Of a stretch of 38,535 bases of DNA, positions 7,578 through 14,712 are shown piece by piece. Below the pieces are notes generated by a model. That model was not told the DNA's origin. It saw only the letters and a program-made list of their open reading frames with translations, and made no database searches. Each line of letters opens with the position of its first letter. Position 1 is the stretch's first letter. Location: positions 1-38,535 of the forward strand of contig CAYVZU010000023.1 of NCBI GenBank assembly GCA_964455935.1, given 5' to 3'. Both the position numbers and the translations under genes were made by a program. The stretch comes from CAYVZU01 sp964455935 (lineage in GTDB: Bacteria; Fibrobacterota; CAYVZU01).

Positions 7578-8597
7578 ATGGTTATCGTCATGCAGCCCGG
7601 CTCGAGCCGGCAGGAAATCGATCGTGTTATCGAAACAATCCGCAAGATCGGGTACAAAGAGCACCCGATCTACGGTGTCGAACGCACGGTTATTGCCGCT
7701 GTTGGAGACGAGCGCGGAAAATACCGCCTTCAGGCCCTGGAGTCATTGCCGGGCGTCGAAAAAGTCGTACCCATTCTTCAGCAGTTCAAACTCACAAACC
7801 GCGAAGTCCATAAATCCGACCTTTGCGTCGAAGTCTCGGGCGTTAAAATCGGGGGCGGGCATTTCAGCATGATCGCCGGGCCGTGCTCGGTCGAATCGGA
7901 AGAACAGATCGTCGAGACCGCGCGGGCCGTGAAAGCGGCCGGGGCTTCGTTGCTCCGCGGAGGGGCTTTCAAGCCGCGCAGCAGTCCGTATTCATTTCAA
8001 GGGCTTGAGGACGAAGGCCTGCGGCTGCTGGAGCTGGCCCGCAAGGAAACCGGCCTGCCGTTTGTGACCGAAATTGTCAATATTCAAGACCTCGATATGG
8101 TGGCCCGTTCCGCTGATATGCTTCAGATCGGCGCACGCAATATGCAAAACTTCGCCCTTCTGAAAGCCGTTGGCGCGTTGCGCAAGCCGGTCCTGCTCAA
8201 ACGCGGCATGATGTCGACCATCGAGGAAGTGATGATGTCGGCCGAATACATTGCCTCACAGGGAAACTCCGCCATTGTGCTGTGCGAGCGCGGCATTCGC
8301 ACCTTTGAAACCGCCACCCGAAACACCTTTGACATCTCCGCCATTCCCGTCCTGCGGCAGCTAAGCTATCTGCCCGTCATTGCCGATCCCAGCCATGGCG
8401 CGGGCCGTTGGGACCTGATCGCGCCGCTTTCAAAAGCAGCCGTCTCGGCCGGCGCAGACGGGTTGATCGTCGAGGTCCATCCCAAACCCGAAGAGGCTTT
8501 CTCCGACGGCAAACAATCGCTGCGCCCCCCCCAATTCGCCGAGCTCACTTCAGTGCTTCGCAAATATGTGGACATGGAAGGCAAGAGCTGGAGCTAG
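7578..8597 (+). CDS. aroF: 3-deoxy-7-phosphoheptulonate synthase (DAHP synthase), type I-beta
   Basis: This enzyme condenses PEP and erythrose 4-phosphate in the first step of aromatic amino acid synthesis. From the ATG at 7578 it is 339 residues, nearly the length of the Thermotoga enzyme. It has an N-terminal ferredoxin-like regulatory domain (about 1-75, VIVMQPGSS, ERTVIAAVGD) and a catalytic barrel (about 95-330). Family motifs are IAGPCSVES, LRGGAFKPRSSPYSFQG, QIGARNMQN, LLKRGMMSTIEE, LCERGIRTFE and DPSHGAGRW. The frame is open to 7455, but that extension is low-complexity repeat and is not likely translated. No clear Shine-Dalgarno is seen. Confidence 0.95.
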   Translation: MVIVMQPGSSRQEIDRVIETIRKIGYKEHPIYGVERTVIAAVGDERGKYRLQALESLPGVEKVVPILQQFKLTNREVHKSDLCVEVSGVKIGGGHFSMIAGPCSVESEEQIVETARAVKAAGASLLRGGAFKPRSSPYSFQGLEDEGLRLLELARKETGLPFVTEIVNIQDLDMVARSADMLQIGARNMQNFALLKAVGALRKPVLLKRGMMSTIEEVMMSAEYIASQGNSAIVLCERGIRTFETATRNTFDISAIPVLRQLSYLPVIADPSHGAGRWDLIAPLSKAAVSAGADGLIVEVHPKPEEAFSDGKQSLRPPQFAELTSVLRKYVDMEGKSWS

Positions 8598-8653
8598 AAA
8601 TCGGGGGATAGGGGATTCCTAAGTGGGCAAAGCCAGAACGTGAGGCCGAGTTA

Positions 8654-8688
8654 ATAGATAGTAGTTTGTAATTTGCAGATAGCAGTTC
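8654..8688. repeat. Degenerate 7-bp periodic repeat, GTAGTTT-type
   Basis: Five in-phase heptamers, including GTAGTTT (8661), GTAATTT (8668) and GCAGTTC (8682). An inverted partner tract lies at 8741-8768. Both sit between the ends of two converging genes. Confidence 0.6.
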
Positions 8689-8740
8689 ATGGCCGGACTT
8701 GAATCAGTCCAAAGGTCGAGGCATGGTGCTTTTCTCCGAA

Positions 8741-8768
8741 ACTACAAACTACAATCTACCAACTTTTA
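8741..8768. repeat. Degenerate 7-bp periodic repeat, ACTACAA-type
   Basis: ACTACAA occurs at 8741 and again at 8748, followed in phase by TCTACCA (8755) and ACTTTTA (8762). It is the inverse of the tract at 8654-8688, so a hairpin across the spacer between the converging aroF and metallo-beta-lactamase genes is possible. Confidence 0.6.
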
Positions 8769-8828
8769 TTTCTTAACTGCTCTTCTCCGAATCCGCGCAT
8801 TCCCATATCAAAATAATGCGCCTCCCCG

Positions 8829-11018
8829 CTAAGCAATCACGGGGGCCTGCCTGCGTCTTTCCAGAGTCTCCACCAGCTTCCATTGCACGATAGGGATGCT
8901 TTCGATTTGTTCCGCGGGAATCCGGTAGATCCGGCTGGCGCTCAGTGTTTGGGCGCGAAAACGCCTGGGTTTGCCCTGGAGAATCGATTCCTCACCATAG
9001 AATCCGCGCCGTCCGGTTTTCTCCATCAGCAAATCATCCCGCAAAATCCCGATCTCTCCTTCCGATACCAGACAAAGCGTTGGTGCGGGCTGGTTATCCA
9101 GCCATGTGCCGGCCGGATACGAAACACACGCCATGGACCGCGCAAGGCGGCTCTTGGCCTGGCAGGAGAGGAGCTCCCCGAAAAGCCAGGTTGTCTGCAG
9201 GAAACGCCGCAAATCGATGTTCTCGAGATTTTCCAGGTATTTGCCGGTCCGCTTTAAAAACTCAATATAGAGATTGCAGGGCACCCGCAACACTCTTACG
9301 TGGCTGACGGTGCGATAGGTTCCAGCGGATTCGCTTCCAACAATGCCCGAGAGTTCGCCGACGACGGAACCCGCCGAGAGCCAGTTGCGCACGCTTTTCT
9401 CGTGCAGGAGAAATTCCATTACCCCCGAAAGAACCAAGTAGAGAAAATCGTTCTTCTCGCTTTTCTTCACCAGGATGGTTCCGGGATTCACGGATACAAT
9501 GGGACAATTCAGCAGAATGCGCAGGTCTGTTTCGCGGGCGGCCGGGAATAGCGTGCGAAAAAAGCCTGCCGCGGCTTGCATGGAATAATCCTGGTTCGAA
9601 GCGATCAACACATCGACCGTTCCAAACGAGGCGGTCGATCCGATCTCGCGCTGGGCGCCGCTGAATTCGGTGCTGCTGTGGCTCAGGATCAGCCGCTTCG
9701 ACGGATCGCCCCGGAAATCGGCCGGATTGCCATGGATCATGCCGCCGCCGGCATCGATCTTTTTCAGATCGGCCCCGGTCCGATACAGGGTCATGATTTC
9801 TTCGACGTATTCGGGCGCAATGGAGTGGGGACCTTTGTCGGCCATGCGCTGGAGAACATCCTGGCTGGAGATGTCGGCCAGGTGGGCATATGTCTTGTAA
9901 CCGCTTTCCCCCAGCGCGCGAAACAGCAGGATGCTGGTTTCCACCGGATGCGGCGAAAAGAGGGGTTTTACCTCAAGGCCTTCCACATCGTTCCAGGTGT
10001 CGAATTGGAGATCATGGAGTTCGAAGTACCTGGCAAAATCCGATTCTTCTATGCCCGTGAGGGAAGCCAGTTTTTTTTGAACCGAATGGCGGACCAGCTT
10101 TGTGGCGAAATATTTAATGCGATGATCGGCCCGCAGCAGGACCGTAAGACCGTTAAAGTGGTCATCATGACAATGCGTATGGAAAACACCTTCGATTTCG
10201 TCAACGCTAATGCCCAGCGCCGTAAGACTGTCCAGAAGATTGGGGCCGGCATCGATCAGATACAGCCGGCCCTGGAAGACGACAATGCTGGACATGCAGG
10301 GCCGGTGAACGTCCCAGCCGTCGCCTTCGCCGGAATGGATGATCGAGAAGTACTCCCGTCGGATGGCATGGTAACCCAGGTGATAGCTGGATTCGTATTC
10401 TTCCCTGGGCGTCAAATTCAAATCCACCTCAACCGTGTCTTCTGCGTAGCGGAATTGGTACCGATTGGCTCCAACGCGCCGGATGAAGGCGCCGTCGCGA
10501 AGTTCGACCCAGTCGTTCTCGGGAACAACACGGGTTTCAAGCAGATCCTCGGTCTTGCGGATCCGGCCGAAGGCAAAGCGCAGTTTAATATCCAGCATCC
10601 TGCCGGCCTGGTCCGGCGGCACTCCCGCCTCCACGATTTCCGCTTCCGTGGTCAGTCCGTAGTTACCCCGGAAAATGTACTCAACCTGCGATTCCACCTG
10701 GCCGCGGCTGCCGATCAGCAACGGCCGCAGGCCCGTGTTGTTGGGGTGGCCGGGGATGATCATTCCCTGGCGATACAACATTTGCAGAACCGGAAACTCG
10801 CCCAGGTTTGCGAAACGGCCGTTGAGGATCGAGATATCGGAAAGGAGAATGGCGTTGGGTCCGTTTTCGAACGTGAAATTCCCGGATTGCCTTGGCGCAA
10901 TGAGGCCCCGGCGCATGAGATGCTTCACGCTATCGGCCGGGCACCCGCACAGAATGCGCAAATGGGCCTGGGGTATTTCGACCCAGTAAACGCCGGTGGT
11001 GACTTTGATCTTCTGCAT
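8829..11018 (-). CDS. Metallo-beta-lactamase-fold protein with two C-terminal cyclic-nucleotide-binding domains
   Basis: A 729-residue protein in three parts. The N-terminal region (about 1-220) begins KIKVTTGVYWVEIPQAHLRILCGCPADSV in reading and matches no domain I can name. A metallo-beta-lactamase fold follows (about 235-475) with the metal motif HTHCHDDH at 280-287 and a later LSHSST. The C-terminal part (about 485-720) looks like two cNMP-binding folds (PGTILVKKSEKNDFLYLVLSG, then YPAGTWLDNQPAPTLCLVSEGEIGIL). The likely role is a hydrolase or redox enzyme whose activity responds to a nucleotide or redox signal; the substrate is unknown. The ATG has AGGA four bases upstream. It lies 71 bases after the AckA-like gene and may share its transcript. 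Confidence 0.8.
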   Translation of the reverse strand: MQKIKVTTGVYWVEIPQAHLRILCGCPADSVKHLMRRGLIAPRQSGNFTFENGPNAILLSDISILNGRFANLGEFPVLQMLYRQGMIIPGHPNNTGLRPLLIGSRGQVESQVEYIFRGNYGLTTEAEIVEAGVPPDQAGRMLDIKLRFAFGRIRKTEDLLETRVVPENDWVELRDGAFIRRVGANRYQFRYAEDTVEVDLNLTPREEYESSYHLGYHAIRREYFSIIHSGEGDGWDVHRPCMSSIVVFQGRLYLIDAGPNLLDSLTALGISVDEIEGVFHTHCHDDHFNGLTVLLRADHRIKYFATKLVRHSVQKKLASLTGIEESDFARYFELHDLQFDTWNDVEGLEVKPLFSPHPVETSILLFRALGESGYKTYAHLADISSQDVLQRMADKGPHSIAPEYVEEIMTLYRTGADLKKIDAGGGMIHGNPADFRGDPSKRLILSHSSTEFSGAQREIGSTASFGTVDVLIASNQDYSMQAAAGFFRTLFPAARETDLRILLNCPIVSVNPGTILVKKSEKNDFLYLVLSGVMEFLLHEKSVRNWLSAGSVVGELSGIVGSESAGTYRTVSHVRVLRVPCNLYIEFLKRTGKYLENLENIDLRRFLQTTWLFGELLSCQAKSRLARSMACVSYPAGTWLDNQPAPTLCLVSEGEIGILRDDLLMEKTGRRGFYGEESILQGKPRRFRAQTLSASRIYRIPAEQIESIPIVQWKLVETLERRRQAPVIA

Positions 11019-11089
11019 GCCGTCCTGTGGAGGAATAGTTCAAATCTACTTTCAAAGGAGGATCAATACAACAGGCCGGCGTGAATGGG

Positions 11090-12124
11090 TCAGGGGGATG
11101 GGACGGCGGTCGGCATGCCGCGGTAGTTTCGCCGAATTACCGCAACCGCTTCCTCGGTCACCAGTTTTTCAATTGGGTCCGTCAGCACCGAAAACGGCAG
11201 CTCGATTCTTCCCTTGAAGGCGCCAGCCAGCTCCGGGCCCAGGACTTCTCCGGCCGCGGCATAGCGGCCCGAAAACACGATGCGGTCGGCGCCGGACATG
11301 GCGGCCACGGCCGCGCCGCAGGCGAGCTTCATGCGATACAGGATCAGATCGCGAATGGGCTGAAGGTCTCCTCCCTGATTGCGCAGGACATCCTTCAATG
11401 TTGCTTTGCGGCCGGTCAATCCCTGAATGCCGCTATGTTGAGTCAGCAAATGATTAACGTGTTCGGGGCCCCAATTCTTCTTCTCAATTAAATCCAATAG
11501 AATCGCCGGATCGAGCTCGCCCGAGGTGCATTCCCCGGGGAGACCCTCGAGGGGCGTCGATCCGCTTGTGACCGTCACGGGCCGTTGCCCGACCACGGCG
11601 GCAATCTCCGGTTTTGGCTCCAGGCAAACGGAGATAAGTCTGGGCAGGGCTTTCTTCTTCTTTTCGATTGCCTGCCGTGCCGCGGCCGCATGAAACAGTC
11701 CGCAGAAGCCATAGCGGCGCAGGCCGGTTCGGCCCATGACCCCCGAGTCCAGCGCATAGGCGCTCTCGCGCCGGGGGAGAGCCGAGAAAAATGCCGTTTC
11801 AAAACAAAGAACCAGCGCAACATCCGGCCATGCCGCCAAACAGTCCCGGGCCAGGGCCGCGCAGTGGGGGATGCTCAACGGCGATTCACGGGCGAGTGCA
11901 TCCAGCCGCTCCAGCGTAATTCGATCGGCCCGCATGGATTTGGAAAATTGGCTCCCACCGTAGGGGATGCGAAGCCCGATCAGGTCCGGGGCGGCCATTC
12001 CGGCCAACGCGGTCCCGGAAAGTCCCGGTTCCGTGGACAAGGTTCCTTTTTGTTCGGTTTTGCCGTTTCTTACAACAGCGTATTGCGTACTTCGAAAACG
12101 GGGGATCAGTACGAGAACGTTCAT
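11090..12124 (-). CDS. Degenerate acetate-kinase paralog (probable pseudoenzyme)
   Basis: A 344-residue protein that follows acetate kinase motif by motif: LRIPYGG for HRVVHGG, FETAFF for FDTAFH, YGFCGLFH for YGFHGISH, SGELDPAI for SGDLDPAI, and SGIQGLTGR for SGVLGVSGQ. Residues needed for catalysis are altered: the N-terminal NxGSSS nucleotide loop is lost, aspartate becomes glutamate, the GFHG histidine becomes cysteine, and the arginine of TRSGD becomes threonine. It is therefore unlikely to phosphorylate acetate. The frame is intact, so it is probably a functional protein with a non-catalytic or altered role. Its ATG overlaps the ackA stop (ATGA at 12121-12124), implying coupled translation and possibly a complex. 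Confidence 0.75.
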   Translation of the reverse strand: MNVLVLIPRFRSTQYAVVRNGKTEQKGTLSTEPGLSGTALAGMAAPDLIGLRIPYGGSQFSKSMRADRITLERLDALARESPLSIPHCAALARDCLAAWPDVALVLCFETAFFSALPRRESAYALDSGVMGRTGLRRYGFCGLFHAAAARQAIEKKKKALPRLISVCLEPKPEIAAVVGQRPVTVTSGSTPLEGLPGECTSGELDPAILLDLIEKKNWGPEHVNHLLTQHSGIQGLTGRKATLKDVLRNQGGDLQPIRDLILYRMKLACGAAVAAMSGADRIVFSGRYAAAGEVLGPELAGAFKGRIELPFSVLTDPIEKLVTEEAVAVIRRNYRGMPTAVPSP

Positions 12125-13329
12125 GCATTCACCTCCATCTGCAATAACTCGAACGATTCGCGCGCGATGGCCAATTCCTCATCGGCGGCAACCACGAAAA
12201 TGCGTACCCGGCTGTCGGGCGCCGATATCTCGGCCGGGAGCGATGAGACCTCGCGATTGCGCCGGCTGTCGATCTTCAGCCCAAAGGCATCCATGTCCGC
12301 GCACACCGCCCATCGGACCGGGGCCACGGTCTCGCCGATCGTATCCGTGAAGATCACGGCCGCCGGGTTGGGAAGAACCGCCAGGTAGGCGCCTAGGTAT
12401 TTGCGAATGCGCCAGAGATACGACTGCTCGGCCAGGTGCGAGCGCGTCATGGAGGCCGCCCGTTTGGAATTGCGCGCGATGATGTCGCGAATGTCGGCCG
12501 ACTGGCCCGACACGCCCAACACGCCGCTGCGCGTATTCAGCTGCCGGTTAACGGCCTTATAATCGCCGTTGTGGTCCACCACCAGTTGAAGCGCGACAGC
12601 CGGGTCCAGATCGCCGCAGCGCGTGCTCATCATCAGACCCTGCAGCGGCGAATACCCCATCGTGTTGTCGACGGAACGGCCGTTTTGGATTGCGCAGAGG
12701 CTGGCGCCGCCGCTTCCCAAATGGCAACTGACCGCACAGACATCTTCCCGGGCGCACCCCAGAAGACGGGCGGTCTCCTGGGCGATATAGCCATGACTGA
12801 TCCCATGGAAGCCGTATTTGCGGATCCCCAGTTCACTGGCAAGCGCGGTTGGAATTGCGTACGTGAAAGCGCGCGCCGGTATGGTGGCGTGGAACACCGT
12901 GTCGAAAATGGCCATCTGGGGGAGCCCAGGGTAGAGCCGCAAACATTCCTGGGCCAGGTCGATGGCCGGCGGATTGTGAATGGGCGCCATATTCTGGAAT
13001 GTGCGCAGCTTTTGGATCAGCTCTGGATGGATTCGCATGTGCCGTTTGCATTGATCGGCCCCGTGCACGATTCGGTGGCCGATGCAGGCCGGGGCGAACC
13101 CGGCGGCTACGATCAGCTTCATGACTTCGACAAAGGCAATTGCGAGGCTGGGCATCTCGACGTAAATCGTCTGCCGGTCCTGCCCGATACGATGGAGAAT
13201 GCGCGCCGGTTCGCCGGTTTTGGGACCTACGCGCTGCGCTTCGCCGCCCAGCAGGACAAGCTCTTCGGGCATGCGAATGAGCTTGTATTTCAGCGACGAA
13301 GAGCCGCAGTTGAAGGTCAAAATATCCAT
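12121..13329 (-). CDS. ackA: Acetate kinase
   Basis: From the ATG at 13329 this is 402 residues, the usual length. All expected active-site residues can be found: N7 in FNCGSSSLK, R86 in GHRIVHG, H118 in APIHNP, D143 in IFDTVFH, H175 in GFHGISH, R237 in STRCGDLDP, and the final DEELAIARE. The enzyme interconverts acetyl phosphate plus ADP with acetate plus ATP. The adenosine loop reads FTDTIGET rather than the commoner FTAGIGEN. The start follows the M20 gene stop by one base, with GGAGG inside the end of that gene; the frame is open farther upstream but overlaps the M20 gene. Confidence 0.94.
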   Translation of the reverse strand: MDILTFNCGSSSLKYKLIRMPEELVLLGGEAQRVGPKTGEPARILHRIGQDRQTIYVEMPSLAIAFVEVMKLIVAAGFAPACIGHRIVHGADQCKRHMRIHPELIQKLRTFQNMAPIHNPPAIDLAQECLRLYPGLPQMAIFDTVFHATIPARAFTYAIPTALASELGIRKYGFHGISHGYIAQETARLLGCAREDVCAVSCHLGSGGASLCAIQNGRSVDNTMGYSPLQGLMMSTRCGDLDPAVALQLVVDHNGDYKAVNRQLNTRSGVLGVSGQSADIRDIIARNSKRAASMTRSHLAEQSYLWRIRKYLGAYLAVLPNPAAVIFTDTIGETVAPVRWAVCADMDAFGLKIDSRRNREVSSLPAEISAPDSRVRIFVVAADEELAIARESFELLQMEVNA

Positions 13330-13331
13330 GG

Positions 13332-14537
13332 CTAAAAATCCTCCGACGTCCAGCCGAACACCGGCACTCCGGCCAGGGCCTGGACCATGACCGCAGTGCC
13401 AAACAGGGCCTTTCCGATGCTTTCGATTTCCACGCATTCGTCGGCCGTGTGCGCCGAGTCTTCGTTTCCCGGTCCGTAGCCGATTGTCGGGATCCTGAAC
13501 TCGTCAACCAATACGCCTCCGGCCGTGCCCATGCCCATCCGGCCCAGTTTCCATTTTCCGGGGGTTGCCGGACAATCCGCGGCCGCCAACGCGTGCCGGC
13601 AGCGTTCCAGCATAGGATTAAACGGGTCGGTGGCCCAGGCATGCGTCAGCTTCTGCGCCATGACGGTGCGGCCGGTGTAGGTGACCTGAGTTTCCTTCTG
13701 TACCTTCGCGCTGACCGCAACGGAGCCCAGCGATTCGGCAATGAGTGTTGCCTGATGCCGGGCCTGTCCAACCACGTCATCCGGTTTTTCCGAGGGCTTT
13801 AGCCTCCGGTCAATTTCAATCGTGGCCCAATGGCGGTCGTCCATCTGAGCAAACCGCGGCAGGCGAATCAGGGCGCGCTCGTCAGCGCCGCCGGCCCATG
13901 ATTCGCGCAGGTCCTCGAACACGGCGCGCGCCGTATCGTCTACAATGAACGGGTTGGCCCCTTCGATCTGAATCTCGAATTTGATCCAGCCGTCGTGGCC
14001 GTAGTAGAGCCCCAGCCCGGTGGGTTCGCCCAGAATCGCGAAATCCGGCTTCAGCCCCAGTTCGGGCAGCGTCTTTTCCATCAGCCCCCGCACACCCACA
14101 CTGCAGCCGCCTTCCTCGGCCACGGTCGCGGCCACCACCAGGTTTCCTTTTAAGGGGAGCAGGCTGCGCCGAATCAGTTCGGCCCCGTAGACTTGCGCGG
14201 CAAGTCCGGCCTTGCAGTCCGATGCTCCCGGCCCATACAGGCGTCCGTTTTCAATCTGGCCGGGTTTGTGGGCCGTGCCGGCCGCAACCGCCGCGGTGTC
14301 CATATGGCAGACCAGCAGAACGCAGGGGCTGGACTCGCGGCCGGTCATCAGTCCCACGACGTTGCCGAATTCATCCCGCAGCACCCGGTCGTAGCCCAGT
14401 GTTTTCATGCGGGATTCGGTTTTGCCGGCCACATCCGATTCATGCAGCGTCTGGCTGCCGGTCATGATCAGTTCCCGTGCGAAATCAACGGCCTCTTTTT
14501 CCAGACCCTTGGCTCGTTTCGAAAGCATCGTATACAT
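13332..14537 (-). CDS. M20-family metallohydrolase, YgeY/ArgE-like
   Basis: From the ATG at 14537 (GGGAGG just upstream) this is 401 residues. The M20 metal and catalytic residues are in place: H78 and D80 (VCHMD), D107 (GPGASDCKAG), E141 and E142 (AEEGG), E171 (LGEPTG) and the C-terminal SAHTADE histidine. The family removes acyl groups or dipeptide ends (ArgE, DapE, YgeY). It most resembles YgeY by eye. The dimerisation-domain segment after GHDGWIKFEIQIEG lacks the usual aHas motif, which may change substrate range. It heads the operon with ackA and lies behind a sigma54-type promoter. If it is a deacetylase, the acetate released would be the AckA substrate; that is inference. Confidence 0.85.
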   Translation of the reverse strand: MYTMLSKRAKGLEKEAVDFARELIMTGSQTLHESDVAGKTESRMKTLGYDRVLRDEFGNVVGLMTGRESSPCVLLVCHMDTAAVAAGTAHKPGQIENGRLYGPGASDCKAGLAAQVYGAELIRRSLLPLKGNLVVAATVAEEGGCSVGVRGLMEKTLPELGLKPDFAILGEPTGLGLYYGHDGWIKFEIQIEGANPFIVDDTARAVFEDLRESWAGGADERALIRLPRFAQMDDRHWATIEIDRRLKPSEKPDDVVGQARHQATLIAESLGSVAVSAKVQKETQVTYTGRTVMAQKLTHAWATDPFNPMLERCRHALAAADCPATPGKWKLGRMGMGTAGGVLVDEFRIPTIGYGPGNEDSAHTADECVEIESIGKALFGTAVMVQALAGVPVFGWTSEDF

Positions 14538-14572
14538 TGCGCCTCCCTTTTTGTTTCGGCACACTACTCTAA

Positions 14573-14589
14573 GGCAATCGGTGTGCCAG
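14573..14589 (-). promoter_or_regulatory. Sigma54 (-24/-12) promoter for the M20-ackA operon
   Basis: On the minus strand the sequence reads TGGCAC, five bases, then TTGC, an exact match to the sigma54 core elements (GG to GC spacing of ten bases). The expected start point is near 14562, about 25 bases before the ATG at 14537. The divergent gene encodes a sigma54 activator. Confidence 0.8.
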
Positions 14590-14667
14590 TCCGCATCTGT
14601 TGCCGTAACTGGTTTGAGCGCAATGCCTTATCCATATATTCGGCGATTGGATCATTTTGCTATTATA

Positions 14668-14701
14668 TTTCAAATTGAAAGATTACTATTTCATAATTGA
14701 G
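14668..14701. promoter_or_regulatory. Candidate activator binding sites (UAS)
   Basis: A perfect 13-bp palindrome, TTTCAAATTGAAA, lies at 14668-14680. A weaker copy, TTTCATAATTGAG, starts 21 bases later at 14689, two DNA turns away. They lie about 105-140 bases upstream of the predicted sigma54 start point, the usual place for enhancer sites, and just ahead of the regulator gene. AT-rich TTGA/TCAA palindromes are typical of XylR/DmpR sites. Confidence 0.5.
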
Positions 14702-14712
14702 CGGAGGCCGCT

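Noticed and set aside
4234..8768. CRISPR arrays, suggested by regularly spaced short repeats
   Set aside because: The repeats are contiguous 7-base words without spacers, differ between loci, and no cas genes are present.
9576..11084. A 502-codon open frame on the plus strand
   Set aside because: It lies entirely opposite the metallo-beta-lactamase/cNMP gene, has no recognisable motif, and its composition is that of a reverse-strand shadow in a GC-rich gene.
12436..13335. A 299-codon plus-strand frame
   Set aside because: It is antisense to acetate kinase, whose full motif set leaves no doubt which strand codes.
14646..14660. A second sigma54-like sequence, TTGGATCATTTTGCT, on the plus strand
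   Set aside because: GG and GC are only eight bases apart instead of ten, and the -24 box is poor.
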